64,000 nucleotides of DNA from Sphingomonas_D zeicaulis (GTDB lineage: Bacteria; Pseudomonadota; Alphaproteobacteria; Sphingomonadales; Sphingomonadaceae): positions 124,001 to 188,000 of the forward strand of contig NZ_JBNPXQ010000003.1 in NCBI RefSeq assembly GCF_050433225.1. Direction: 5' to 3'. The position numbers and the translations under genes are program-made. The notes under the pieces are model-generated. The model did not search any database, was not told where the DNA came from, and was given only the letters and a program-made list of their open reading frames with translations. Position 1 is the first letter of the stretch, and every line of letters begins with the position of its first letter. Positions 18,101-27,100 of the stretch are shown piece after piece.

Positions 18101-19358
18101 GAACACAGGAGGTGCCGGGATCGACACGATCCGCAGCATCGAGAATGTCATCGGCACTGCGTTCAACGATGTGCTGACCGGCAACATCTATTCGAACATC
18201 CTTTCCGGCGGCGATGGCAATGACATTCTGACCGGCAGCAGCGGCAACGACACGCTCGACGGTGGGGCCGGAATCGACACGGCGAGCTATGCGACGGCCA
18301 ACGGCGCGGTCATCGTCAATCTCTCCGCCACCAGCGCGCAGGCGCGGCTCGGCGCCGGCACCGACACGCTGATCAGCATCGAGAATGTCACGGGTTCGGC
18401 CTATAACGACACCCTGACCGGTGATGCCGGCGACAATGTGCTGATCGGCAATGCCGGAGACGACACGCTGACTGGCGGCCTCGGCAACGATGTGCTGAAC
18501 GGTGGCGCCGGCCGCGACACCGCCAGCTATTTCGGTGCGACCGCGGGTGTAACCGTCAGCCTGCTGACCACCGCCGCGCAGAACACGATCGGTGCGGGCA
18601 TCGATACGCTGCTCTCGATCGAGAATATCGTCGGTTCCAGCTTCGATGACGTGCTGACCGGCAACGCCCAGTTCAACAACCTGTTCGGCGGCCTCGGCAA
18701 CGACATATTGAGCGGCGGCAGCGGCGACGACGTGCTCGACGGTGGCAATGGCGACGACCGGCTGTTTGGCGGCAATGGTGACGACATCCTCTTCGGCCGT
18801 GCCGGCAACGACTATCTGGATGGCGGCGCCGGCAACGACATCGTCAGCTATGAGACCTCGTCAGCTGGTGTCCATGTCAATCTGGGCCTGACCACGCCGC
18901 AGGCGATCGGCGGCGGGCACGGCACCGACACGCTGATCGGCATCGAAAGCGTTCTTGGGTCCAATTTCACCGACGTGCTGATCGGATCAAGTGTGGCGAA
19001 CGCCCTGACCGGCGGCGGCGGCGCGGATACGCTGACCGGCGGCGGCGGCAACGATACGTTCTTCTATATGGATGCTGCAGAAAGCACTTTGGCTGCCCCC
19101 GATCTGATCACCGACTTTTCGTCCGGTGACATGCTCGACCTGTGGCAGATCGATGCCGATGTCGGAACGCCGGACATCAACGATGCGTTTCGATTTGTCG
19201 AAAGCTTCAGCGGATCTGCGGGTGAACTGACGTTGGCCTTTGACGCGGGAACCAATCGGACGACGTTGCTCGCCGACAATAATGGAGACGGGATTGCCGA
19301 TTTTTCGATCCTGTTCACCGGCGACGTCACCGCGTTCACCGGCACCTGGGTGCTTTGA
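15186..19358 (+). CDS. Large RTX (calcium-binding nonapeptide repeat) protein, probable type I secretion substrate
   Basis: About 1390-residue acidic protein with no signal peptide, as for type I secretion, whose signal is C-terminal. It is built from many GGxGxDxLx nonapeptides (for example GGAGNDVLEGGAGDDLIAGG), which fold into calcium-loaded parallel beta-rolls outside the cell. Residues about 120-610 contain modules of about 162 residues; from about 540 to 1250 an approximately 70-90 residue module recurs (a SYxxAxxGVxVNL strand, TAQNTGGAGTDT, then a GSAFNDVLTG turn). The C-terminus (DLITDFSSGDMLDLW ... FTGTWVL) resembles the secretion end of serralysin-type RTX proteins. No catalytic domain is visible, so an adhesin, matrix or S-layer-like role is possible. 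No type I exporter lies nearby. The ATG at 15186 has a ribosome site; an upstream in-frame start at 15147 is less likely. Confidence 0.9.
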   Translation: MATYEGTPDDDVIVGDALGAEADTINGLAGNDTLSGGEDNDVLNGGEGNDTLSGGTGLDIVNGDVGDDILVVAAASEIVAGEIYDGGEGADVLRIDAADAVDLSGVTLAGIEAIVQTGPYDVALAAAQLDALDAITAGSVTLTTGGTVALAGATVGAFNLSADGNTLDLTGSAGDQVVNGDAGIDIVTGSAGNDTLRGAGGADTLSGGDGNDTLYGGAGADTLSGGAGDDAFHVEIVADLEAGENYDGGDGTDTLYLNFAAGADLSGITLAGVEAIVQAGAFDVALTAAQLDALDAITAGSVTLTTGGTVALAGGTVGAFNLSVDGNTLDLTGAVGDQVVNGNAGADIVTGSTGNDILHGAGGADTLSGGDGNDLLYGGAGADTLVGGAGDDAFHVEGVGDIEVGESYDGGTGTETLYLDFAADVDLSGVALTDVERIVQAGAANTIAFTAAQLDALSHVSAQQVVLTTGGTVVLDGFENGVSQFTLANQATIFDASGASSGVTVVGGAAADRITGSVSADSLSGGAGNDVLEGGAGDDLIAGGDGIDTTAYTGSAAAVTVDLAAGTATGGAGSDTLTGIENITGSAFDDALYGDGSANIIEGGAGNDLIDGRGGIDTASYTSATAGVTVNLALTTAQNTGGAGTDRLVSIENLIGSAFNDVLIGNNLANMLEGGLGDDMIDGGSGIDTVSYASAGAGVSVNLALTTAQNTGGAGTDTIVRVENLIGSAFDDVLTGYSAGNIRNVIDGGAGNDLIDGGAGAGADTLIGGDGIDTVSYASAVARVSVRLDLTTAQNTLGAGADTLSGFEHLIGSAFNDKLTGAAGANRIEGGAGNDEIDGLAGDDVLLGGDGNDLIRGGLGDDFIDGGAGADVASYADAASGVTVSLLVAGPQNTGGGGVDTLTNVEGLIGTNFADVLTGDAGDNSLSGGGGNDLIAGDLGNDVIDGGTGNDTLDYSLVGAGVTVNLIATWGQNTGGAGIDTIRSIENVIGTAFNDVLTGNIYSNILSGGDGNDILTGSSGNDTLDGGAGIDTASYATANGAVIVNLSATSAQARLGAGTDTLISIENVTGSAYNDTLTGDAGDNVLIGNAGDDTLTGGLGNDVLNGGAGRDTASYFGATAGVTVSLLTTAAQNTIGAGIDTLLSIENIVGSSFDDVLTGNAQFNNLFGGLGNDILSGGSGDDVLDGGNGDDRLFGGNGDDILFGRAGNDYLDGGAGNDIVSYETSSAGVHVNLGLTTPQAIGGGHGTDTLIGIESVLGSNFTDVLIGSSVANALTGGGGADTLTGGGGNDTFFYMDAAESTLAAPDLITDFSSGDMLDLWQIDADVGTPDINDAFRFVESFSGSAGELTLAFDAGTNRTTLLADNNGDGIADFSILFTGDVTAFTGTWVL
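15565..16539 (+). repeat. Tandem 486-base repeat inside the RTX gene
   Basis: Two long, nearly identical copies start at about 15565 and 16051 (period 486 bases, 162 codons), and a diverged third begins about 489 bases later, near 16540. Copies share whole sentences such as the AQLDALDAITAGSVTLTTGG segment. The exact multiple of three keeps the frame and points to recent in-frame duplication. Confidence 0.85.
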
Positions 19359-19418
19359 CGCGGTGCCCGGCAACCGAACCCGTGCCCTCTCATGACCAGA
19401 TCCGTGCCACATCGCGGT

Positions 19419-19470
19419 CCCGGCGGCAAAACCGCCGGGGCCCGCCCTGCCGAGCGGAGGCTGCTCCGCT
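19419..19470. repeat. Two adjacent GC-rich hairpins after the RTX gene
   Basis: First hairpin 19419-19439: 8-base-pair stem CCCGGCGG/CCGCCGGG with a five-base loop. Second 19453-19470: 7-base-pair stem AGCGGAG/CTCCGCT with loop GCTG. They lie 60-110 bases after the RTX stop and lack T-runs; they may protect the transcript 3' end or belong to an extragenic repeat. Confidence 0.5.
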
Positions 19471-19666
19471 ATCGGAGATGGGTTGATAGCGCTCGCAATG
19501 GCTTGAAGATGCGGTTCGCATTGCCGACCATCGCGTCATCGACCTCCCTGGTCAGCGCGGCACCTCGGCAGCGCGCGTGGCCGGTGGGAGCGGCATTTGC
19601 CGGGAAGCCCCGGCGGACGCCCTATTTTGTACGACGCGGTCCGAGGCCAAAAGCCGCTCTGGGAAT

Positions 19667-19705
19667 CATGGATTGCACTCAACGCAATCCATGTTATCCT
19701 TTTTG
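19667..19705 (+). terminator. Rho-independent terminator upstream of the LuxR-type gene
   Basis: 10-base-pair stem (CATGGATTGC / GCAATCCATG) with a seven-base loop, followed by TTATCCTTTTT. It lies 310 bases after the RTX stop and about 100 bases before the next gene. The rest of the 19359-19796 gap shows no gene. Confidence 0.65.
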
Positions 19706-19796
19706 ATCAGGGCAGATATTCGCCCGTCTGGTGGGGTTTAGCCAAGTGGTAGAATCGAGCGCTCTTATGTGCGCTGGCGCCGCTTATGGTTGCGAG

Positions 19797-20552
19797 ATGA
19801 AGGCCTCGCGCATGGAACGTACTGTTGTTGCTTCCCTCGTCGTCAAGAATGCTCTCGCCCGTGAGGGTTTGAGACGGATTTTGACAGACGGTGGCTATAA
19901 TGTCGCTCAGTCGATTGAAGATATCGATGAACTCGCCGACAGTGATAGCCATATCATTATCGTGGATCAGGCAATTATGGAACATGACGGCGTTGACCGG
20001 ATCTCCGAGCTGATCGGACGGTTCGATCGCGCCAAGCTGGTCGTGCTGACTGAGAGCTTTGATTTCGATACGATGAGCCGCATTTTTGCCGCCGGCGCAT
20101 ATGGCTATGTGCTCAATGACGTGCCTTATCAGGCTTTTCTCGCGAAGATGCAGCTCGTGTCGATGGGCGAAAAAGTTGCGCCCGCGGATCTGATCGACAC
20201 GCTGCGCGATCTTCACCCGGCGGACAATCGCGACGACCATAGCGCGGACCTGGCACGGTTCGACCTGACAGCGCGTGAGCAGGATATCCTGCGCGGTCTT
20301 GTGATGGGGCTACCAAACAAGTTGATCTCACGGGAACTGGGGGTCAGCGAGGCAACGGTAAAGCTTGCCGTCAAAACGATTTTTCGCAAGCTTTCGGTGC
20401 GCAACCGCACGCAGGCCGCGATCCTCGCGAAGGAATTGGGCCTGTTTGCCGACCGCAGCCCGCCGCGCACGACCAGTCGTGCGGCCTTGATCCTGTTCCT
20501 CGCAAGCGCTGCGCTCGTCCAGTCGATGATCTCCTGGCCGGGGATGATCTGA
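19797..20552 (+). CDS. LuxR/NarL-type regulator with degenerate receiver and C-terminal membrane helix
   Basis: About 251-residue protein. Residues 8-130 resemble a response-regulator receiver: Asp57 sits at the phosphorylation position (HIIIVD) and Thr85 is kept, but the acidic pair is replaced by Lys17-Asn18 and the conserved Lys by Asn107, so normal phosphorylation is doubtful. Residues about 170-230 are a LuxR/GerE helix-turn-helix (LTAREQDILRGLVMGLPNKL ... VSEATVKLAVKTIFRKL). Residues about 228-247 form a hydrophobic stretch (RAALILFLASAALVQSMISW), which would place the DNA-binding domain at the membrane. Start ATG 19797 or 19812. It lies close to the polysaccharide locus and could control it, which is inference from position only. 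Confidence 0.8.
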   Translation: MKASRMERTVVASLVVKNALAREGLRRILTDGGYNVAQSIEDIDELADSDSHIIIVDQAIMEHDGVDRISELIGRFDRAKLVVLTESFDFDTMSRIFAAGAYGYVLNDVPYQAFLAKMQLVSMGEKVAPADLIDTLRDLHPADNRDDHSADLARFDLTAREQDILRGLVMGLPNKLISRELGVSEATVKLAVKTIFRKLSVRNRTQAAILAKELGLFADRSPPRTTSRAALILFLASAALVQSMISWPGMI

Positions 20553-20609
20553 AGACAGCGCATAGCGCGGGCCTGCGACCGCCGGATTTCAATCTCACAA
20601 CCCCTGCAT

Positions 20610-21800
20610 TCAGCCAGCGCTACTCTGGCTCGCCCGTAGCGGGATATCCGTGCGCAAATAGGTGAGCGAGCGCCACACCCACTCGATTGGACCGTATCGA
20701 AAGTGCGCAAACCATTGCCGCGCTGTGATCAACTGCGCTGCGATGCCGCATAGTCCGGCCATCAGGCGCGTTTTGCTATCCCAATCATCGTAAACGCCCA
20801 ACCCAAAAGGGTAGAACAGCGGCACGAAAATCAATGACTGGAGAATGTAGAGGCTGAGGGTCGCCCTTCCGACCGAGGCAAGCGGCGTAAGCAAAAAGGC
20901 GGCACTGCTCAGCCACAGCTCGCACAATAGCAGCACCCACATTGCCGTGACCGCGAGGTCGAACCATCCGCCCACCACGACACCCAAAAGGCGATGCCCA
21001 TCTTCCGAGAGAAATTGGTGCAGCGCGGCGTGATTCATCGCAGCGACTGCGAAGTGAGTCATGAGCGCGATCACGACCGCGACGACGAGCGAGACACGAC
21101 GGGCTCTGACATTTTCGGCAAGACGACCGAAAAAATCGACGCGGCCCAGCACCATCCCGACGAGATAGAGCCCGGCGATCTGCAGGATGCGGCCCGAATG
21201 AAGCAGGAAGGTCCATTTGGCGATCTGCCCATCGACCAGATTTTCGCGCAACACGGCGCTGAAATCGCCGTGGAGGTAGATGGGCATCGCCGGATCGCCC
21301 CCGGCCAATGCGGCACCGGCAGCGCCGCCAGGTCCATCCCCGAAGAACATCAGGGCGAACTGTATCAACAATACCGGCTGGAGGAGAAAGGCCGCGGCGA
21401 TCGCGACGATCAGCTTGTTGCTCTTTATCCGGTGGAACAGCGGCAGCATCAGCCCCAGCATCGCGAGCAACTGGATGATGTCGCCGCGGTAGATCAGGGC
21501 ATGCAGCGACCCGATCGCGGCCAGCACGATCAACCGCCAGACGAAACGCCCCGAAAAGTCCACGCCGCGTGCCGCTGCACCACGCATCAGCGCGAAGAAG
21601 CCGAAGCCGAAGCAGAGCGCCAGCAACGAAAAGCTCTTGCCCATGAACAGCAGGAAGATGCCGTGGACGACGGCATCTTCTTTCGGCGCCGCCCAATAGA
21701 GCTCATAGCTCTCCATCATGTGGACCAGGAACAACGCCATCAGCGCGAATCCGCGGATGGCGTCCACCACGATTAACCGATCACCCCGCACCACACTCAT
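20610..21800 (-). CDS. DUF418-family membrane protein
   Basis: About 396-residue inner-membrane protein with 9-11 hydrophobic helices. The opening RLIVVDAIRGFALMALFLVHM and the C-terminal PLASVGRATLSLYILQSLIF are typical of DUF418/YeiB-like proteins, which resemble membrane acyltransferases of the OpgC/acyltransferase-3 kind in topology. Function is unknown; a role in acylating exported molecules is only a suggestion. I start at ATG 21800 (MSVVRGDRLIVV); the open frame extends to 21854. Convergent with the regulator upstream and divergent from the small LuxR-type gene. Confidence 0.8.
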   Translation of the reverse strand: MSVVRGDRLIVVDAIRGFALMALFLVHMMESYELYWAAPKEDAVVHGIFLLFMGKSFSLLALCFGFGFFALMRGAAARGVDFSGRFVWRLIVLAAIGSLHALIYRGDIIQLLAMLGLMLPLFHRIKSNKLIVAIAAAFLLQPVLLIQFALMFFGDGPGGAAGAALAGGDPAMPIYLHGDFSAVLRENLVDGQIAKWTFLLHSGRILQIAGLYLVGMVLGRVDFFGRLAENVRARRVSLVVAVVIALMTHFAVAAMNHAALHQFLSEDGHRLLGVVVGGWFDLAVTAMWVLLLCELWLSSAAFLLTPLASVGRATLSLYILQSLIFVPLFYPFGLGVYDDWDSKTRLMAGLCGIAAQLITARQWFAHFRYGPIEWVWRSLTYLRTDIPLRASQSSAG

Positions 21801-21890
21801 TCCCCGCCCTGATGAGTCAGTCCCTTGGTAGCCCATTGCAACGAAAATGGACAAGATTCATGCTGTAAATTCCCAAGGCGTTCTTCCCTT

Positions 21891-21904
21891 CCCCCAATTG
21901 GGGG
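21891..21904. promoter_or_regulatory. Perfect 14-base palindrome CCCCCAATTGGGGG
   Basis: Self-complementary element in the 340-base gap between the divergent DUF418 and small LuxR-type genes, 91 bases upstream of the DUF418 ATG and 10 bases from the CRP-like site. Its length and symmetry suggest a dimeric regulator site; the protein is unknown. Confidence 0.4.
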
Positions 21905-21913
21905 ATTATAGAC

Positions 21914-21929
21914 TGTGACGGAGATCACG
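21914..21929. promoter_or_regulatory. CRP/FNR-type operator
   Basis: TGTGA, six bases, TCACG: one base away from the classic CRP site TGTGA-N6-TCACA. It lies upstream of both divergent genes (114 bases from DUF418, about 210 from the small LuxR-type gene). Which CRP/FNR family member would bind is not known. Confidence 0.45.
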
Positions 21930-22139
21930 CTCGTGCTGCGATGCTGCACTGCGTCAATATGGGTTTTAATCCGTTTTAACATTTATATCCATTTGATCCT
22001 CCGGCGGCATTTATGGACCGCTCCCACTATCCCTTGACCGCCTGCCCTTATCCGAAAGCGCGCGAGACTCCGTGCCTTCCCCGGACCTATGAATGCGGCA
22101 CCCGGAAGGGTCTCAAGTAAATCAAGTGGGGGGGTTTTC

Positions 22140-22391
22140 ATGCCGAGAACTACCGAGGATCTAATCCAACTTACCGATCGTGAATATGAAGTGCTGCGGC
22201 TCGTGGCGCTGGGACTGTCGGCCAAGGAGGCCGCACTGGAACTGGCAATCGCGCCCTGCACTGTCGAACGTCACGTTGAAAACGTTCGCCTCAAGACCAG
22301 GACGCGTAATCGTGCGCATATGATTGCGCACGTGATCCGGGAAGGCTTGTTGCCGACCGAGCGCGGCGTTGCGAACATGCGTCTCGCCTGA
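22140..22391 (+). CDS. Stand-alone LuxR/GerE helix-turn-helix protein
   Basis: 83-residue cytoplasmic protein that is only a LuxR-type DNA-binding domain: LTDREYEVLRLVALGLSAKE then TVERHVENVRLKTRTRNRAH. No receiver or sensor domain is present. Such small proteins act as constitutive or partner-dependent regulators. Start at ATG 22140 after a GTGGGGGGG ribosome site; an in-frame start at 22089 is possible. It ends 27 bases from the convergent phosphopantetheinyl transferase at the edge of the NRPS-PKS operon, so it could regulate that operon or the surface locus (inference from position). Confidence 0.85.
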   Translation: MPRTTEDLIQLTDREYEVLRLVALGLSAKEAALELAIAPCTVERHVENVRLKTRTRNRAHMIAHVIREGLLPTERGVANMRLA

Positions 22392-22418
22392 CGGGCAGTC
22401 AGCGTACGCGGTTCGTAA

Positions 22419-23129
22419 TCAAAGGGTTTGAGCCCAAGCAATGACAAGGTCGCCTGGAGCTTGAATGGCGGCGGTGCGAAGACCAGACTTTCCAATTCGC
22501 ACTGTCGTCATTCGAGACTGCAGCCCAATTTCAACTTCGGTCAATGGAATGGCCAGCCCTTTGCCAAGGGCTTTCACGCAGGCTTCCTTGCGGACCCAGA
22601 TCGCAAGGAAGGCGTGATCGATGGCCTTCCCGGCCTGCGTCAGCGCACGCAGTGCGGCTCGCTCAGCGGGCGTATAATGTAGTTCCATGAGCTCCGCCGC
22701 ATCATCGATCGGCCGGAGATTTTCTGCGTCCACGCCGATTGCAGATCCTTCTGAGATACCGATCAGCGCCTGGTCAGCGGCATAGCTGATGCTGCATTGC
22801 GCGTTCACGCCGCAGCGCAATTGAAGCTTGCCGCGCGCATCGCGCACCACCTGCTCAGCCCCCGCTGCACCGCCAAAACAACGGGCGGCTAGCAGGCGCA
22901 ATCCGGCATGCGCGGCAATATAGCGTTGGCGCAGCGCCGCGGTGCGAAAGCGATCGGCGCGCTGCCGCTCTTCGATGCTAAGCAGCTGCAACAATGTCGG
23001 GGACGGTGCGACCGGGAGCGATACCAGCCACATCGGAAACGGTGCCCCGCTCTCGTTCAACGGATACACCAACAGGCCATCGAGCACCGGCACGCTCGGT
23101 GCCGGCGACGTCATGGGCCATGATAGCAT
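22419..23129 (-). CDS. Sfp-type 4'-phosphopantetheinyl transferase
   Basis: 236-residue enzyme that moves 4'-phosphopantetheine from CoA onto carrier-protein serines, activating NRPS and PKS. Family motifs: IGVDAENLRPI with the magnesium-binding aspartate, and WVRKEACVKALGKGL, the W..KEA..K motif. It is the last gene of the NRPS-PKS-GT2 operon, 4 bases after the GT2 stop, so it is almost certainly dedicated to the carriers of the neighbouring synthetases and perhaps to the small ACP at 57924-58163. Confidence 0.95.
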   Translation of the reverse strand: MLSWPMTSPAPSVPVLDGLLVYPLNESGAPFPMWLVSLPVAPSPTLLQLLSIEERQRADRFRTAALRQRYIAAHAGLRLLAARCFGGAAGAEQVVRDARGKLQLRCGVNAQCSISYAADQALIGISEGSAIGVDAENLRPIDDAAELMELHYTPAERAALRALTQAGKAIDHAFLAIWVRKEACVKALGKGLAIPLTEVEIGLQSRMTTVRIGKSGLRTAAIQAPGDLVIAWAQTL

Positions 23130-23133
23130 CGAT

Positions 23134-24132
23134 CTATCCCCGGCGCTGACGCGGCATCAGCGCAGAATGGTGGACGAAATCCGCAAGCAGCCGCGGTGGA
23201 TCCGCGCTGTCCGACCGCTGCACTGCCTGCTTGGCGCGATCGAAGAGATGTGCGCCGATCCAGGCTGCATCCGCAAGCATTCCGTAAAAGCGCCCGTGAT
23301 TCTTGACGAAATAGCGCCGCCGCGAGTCGAACCAGTAAGAAGGCATGCGGCGCACCACCGCCTGCTTGCCCGTCACCCCGGTGCTCTGCCCCGCGATGTG
23401 CAGCACTTCAGCCTCGGCCACGTACCAGCACTCCCAGCCAGCGCGCTTCGCCTGCAAGCAGAGATCGGTCTCCTCATAATAGAGGAAATAATCCTCGTCG
23501 AAGCGCAGCCCTGCCTCCAGCAGTTCGCGGCGCACCACGAAGCTGGCACCGGATACCCAGTCGACCCGCGCAGTGCCTTCCTCCATCCGCCGTGCGGTCG
23601 CCTGCTTGCGCAGCAGGCGCGAGGTGAGCCCCCAGCGCGCGCCGCGCTCGATCTCGCCGAGCACGTTCGGGAAGCGGAAGGCATATGGCCACAAGGTGCC
23701 ATCGCCCTCGCGCAGCGCGCTGCCGGCGATGCCGGCGCGGGGATGCGCGGCCATGAAGCGCACCAGCGCAGCAGCGGCGCCCGGCATCACGCGCGTATCC
23801 GGGTTGAGCATCCAGATCAGGTCGGCCGAGTCGGGCTCCGCCAGCGCATGCGCGATGCCGACATTATTGCCCGCACCGAAGCCGCCATTGCGCCCCGCTT
23901 CGAGCGCGGTCGCCCATGACCAGCCACGCGCCTCGATCGCCGCCGCGATCCGCGCCGCCGATCCGTCTCCCGACTCATTGTCGACCACGATCGCCCGCAG
24001 CGACGGGATCTCCCTCCGTTCAGCCACGAGCGATTCGAGGCAGGTGATCGCGAGATCGGCCGTGCGGTAGTTGACGATGACGACGTCGATCGACGGCTGT
24101 CCGGCCACTCCCGCTCTTCCCGGCATCATCAT
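23134..24132 (-). CDS. GT2 glycosyltransferase (rhamnosyltransferase-like) of the NRPS-PKS operon
   Basis: 332-residue GT-A fold transferase. Motifs: DVVIVNYRTADLAITCL at the nucleotide-binding start, VVDNESGDGS, NGGFGAGNN, LNPDTRV (metal-binding DxD-like), and DEDYFLYYEETDLCLQAKRAG with the ED catalytic pair. Its closest style is the rhamnosyltransferase group. It has no membrane anchor, so it acts at the cytoplasmic face. Its ATG overlaps the PKS stop (ATGA) and it is followed 4 bases later by the phosphopantetheinyl transferase, which ties a sugar transfer step directly to the NRPS-PKS product or to the lipid-linked repeat unit. Confidence 0.92.
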   Translation of the reverse strand: MMMPGRAGVAGQPSIDVVIVNYRTADLAITCLESLVAERREIPSLRAIVVDNESGDGSAARIAAAIEARGWSWATALEAGRNGGFGAGNNVGIAHALAEPDSADLIWMLNPDTRVMPGAAAALVRFMAAHPRAGIAGSALREGDGTLWPYAFRFPNVLGEIERGARWGLTSRLLRKQATARRMEEGTARVDWVSGASFVVRRELLEAGLRFDEDYFLYYEETDLCLQAKRAGWECWYVAEAEVLHIAGQSTGVTGKQAVVRRMPSYWFDSRRRYFVKNHGRFYGMLADAAWIGAHLFDRAKQAVQRSDSADPPRLLADFVHHSALMPRQRRG

Positions 24133-27100
24133 TCGGCCGCCACTGCCATCATCGACTCGTCGGCCGGGTCGAGGTCGGCAATTACCTGCAGGCCGGCGCG
24201 GTCCGCGGCGCTGTCTACCGCATCCTGGAACCAGCGTGCCAGGGTGCCGACATGCGGTTCCTGCAGCACGCTGCTGTGGCCGCCGGGCACCGAAACCACC
24301 ATCACCTCGTCCATCACCCGCCGGCCCCAGCCGAGCGCATAATCGGCATAGACGAGCTGATAGGGCAGATCGTCGATCTGGCCATTGCCCTGCGTCGCCT
24401 TGAACAGCGCCACCGAGCCGCCGGCGAACAGTCCCTCGGGCCGGTGCAGCTTATGCGCGACCTCATAGAGCTTGAGGAAGCTGATCGCATCCTGATGCAT
24501 CGCCGTCTCCGCGCCCGCGGTGTTGGCGTCGCGGATCTGCTGGACGGTGCGGCGGTCGCGTGCCTGGCGGAGGCGCGAGCCGATTTCCCAGCGCAGCGCG
24601 TTGACCGTCTTGCGCGCCAGCGACGGCAGGAAGGTGAACAGCCCCTGCTCGCCGATCAGCGCGCGGATGCGTTCGAGGCGCGAGCGGGTGATGTAGAAGG
24701 GCCGCTTCGCCGCGCCGACATCGGCCGCGTCGATGATGCCGACGAAGGCGACGCGCTGGCCGACATCCTGAAGCTGCCGCGCCATTTCGAACGCGATCAC
24801 ACCGCCGGCGCACAGCCCTGCGAGCATATAGGGCCCCTCGGGCTGAACCGTGCGGATCCGCTCGACATAGTTGGTCGCCATTTCCTGGATGCGGGTGTGG
24901 GCATAGCCGCCCGCCGCGTTGCGCAGCGGCTCCACGCCGTAGATCGGCCGCGCCGGATCGAGGCGCAGCGCGAGGCCGCGATAGAGCAGGGTCTCGCCCA
25001 AGCCGTCATGCACGAAGAAGATCGGCGTCTGCGAACCGCCGGAGCGGATCGTCACCACGTCATGGCTGGCCACCTGGAGCACAGGCACGTCGATCACTGC
25101 CCCCTCGCCCGCCGCCGCGGCATCGGCCGCTGCCGATCCTTCCGGATCGATGACGCGCGCGAGATGCGCCACGGTGGGCGTGTCGAGCAACGCGGCCAGC
25201 GGCAGGTTCCGCCCGGTCTTCTTGCGCAGCCGGTTGGTGAACTGCACCGCGAGCAGCGAATGGCCCCCGAGATCGAAGAAATTGTCGTGGCGGCCAATGG
25301 GAGAGACACCGAGCAGTTCGGACCAGAGATCGGCAATGACCTGTTCGGTAGCGGTCGCCGGCAGATCGGCATCTGCTGCGCCATCATCATTCGCCGCCAC
25401 CCGTCGCGCGGCGCGCTTGGGCGCCCGCAATCGAGCCAGCGCCGGATCGAGATCATAGGGCGAAAGAATGACATGCGGCCGCGCCGGACCGGCAAGCAGC
25501 AGATCGATCGCACGCAGGCCTTCTTCGGGCAGAATGGCTTCCATCCGCTCGGCCGGGGCGACCGGCTCCGCATTGCCCGCGGCGCGCTCCGGCTCGGCGA
25601 CGCGTGCAAGGCTGCCGGCATCGCGCACCCGCATCATCGTGAAGTCGCTGATCTCGGCGAGCACCGTGCCGGCCGTGTCGGCGATGGTCACGTCGAACAT
25701 CGCGGTCAGGCCGGCGACCTCGCCGTTCGAGCGATAGCGGATATGGCTGACCACCTTAGGCGGTAGCGGCGCGTGCAGCACCATCCGGCGATAGGCGAAG
25801 GGGGCAAAGAAATCGCGGGCGGGATCATAGCCGTGGATCAGCCGCTGCGCCCCGGCGGTGGCGAAATCGAGCAACGCCGGGTGGAGCAGCACGCGGTCGA
25901 ATTCGCCATGGAAGGCGGCATCGACCTCGAGCGTCAGCAATGCCTCTTCATTGCCCAGTCCGACGCTCTTAACATTGTCCCAGCGCGGGCCGAAGCGCAG
26001 CACCGGGCTGTCCTCGGCGCCCCCCTGCATGCCGCAGCGCCCGGCGATCTGCGTCAGGTTGAGCCGGCCGGCAACCTCGGCCACGCCATCGGCGGAAACC
26101 AAACCGGTGGCATGTTCCACCCAGGCGCCACTGCCGCCGGCGGGGCGGCCGAGCACGACGAAGCGCCAGTCGGCACCGACGCGGCGGCGCAGATGGACGC
26201 GCAGGTCGCGCGCCGCGCCGTCGCTCACCGCGAAGGGCGAAAGAAAGGTCACGTCGGACAGTACCGCCGGCCCGGGGCTGACCAGCGCGTGCGCCGCGCG
26301 GGCAAGTTCGAGATAGCCGGTGCCGGGGATCAGCGCGCCGGCATTGACGATGCGATGCTCGTCGAGCAGCCAGTGGGTTTCCGGCGACAGCGTCGCCGCG
26401 GCGACCAGTTCGTCGTCCGAAAGCGCATGCAGCCGTTCGAGCACCGGATGATCGATCACGCTGCCGTCGCCGAGATCGTCGGGCAGCCCGGCACCGCCTT
26501 CGCCGACACCATTGAGCCCGGCGGCCATGCCGACCTCGGCCCACTGGCTCCAGCCCACCGACAGAACCTGCGTAACCGGATCGTCATGCCGCGCCTGCGC
26601 ATAGGCATCGAGGAAGGCATTGGCCGCGGCATAATCCGCCTGCCCCGCCAGCCCGGCGAAGGCGCTGATCGACGAGAAGAGCATGATGAAGTCAACCGGC
26701 CGGTTGGCCAGCGCATAGTCGAGCGCCAAGGTGCCGGCCAGCTTGGGCTTGAGCACCGCTTCTATCGAGGCGCGGGTCTTGGTTTCGATCAGCCCGTCGT
26801 CGAGCGTGCCGGCGGTGTGGAACACGCCGGCGATCGGCCCCAGCCGCTGCGCGATGCCGCGGATCGCGGTGCGCATCGCGTGGGGGTCGCCGACGTCGGC
26901 GACCACGAGATCGACGGTGGCACCCGCCGCTTCCATCGCCAGGACCTTGCGGATGCGGTCCTCGATCGTCGGATCGGCGGTGCGCGCCGCGATCAGTTCC
27001 GCCCAGTCCTCACGCGGCGGCAGGCCGGTGCGCGCGATCAGCGCGACGCGCGCCTGATGCTTTTCCGCCAGATGCCGTGCGATGGTGAGGCCAAGGCCGC

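Noticed and set aside
15186..19358. Regular repeats that might be a CRISPR array or minisatellite
   Set aside because: The repeats encode GGxGxDxLx nonapeptides in one open frame; there are no uniform repeats with unrelated spacers and no cas genes.
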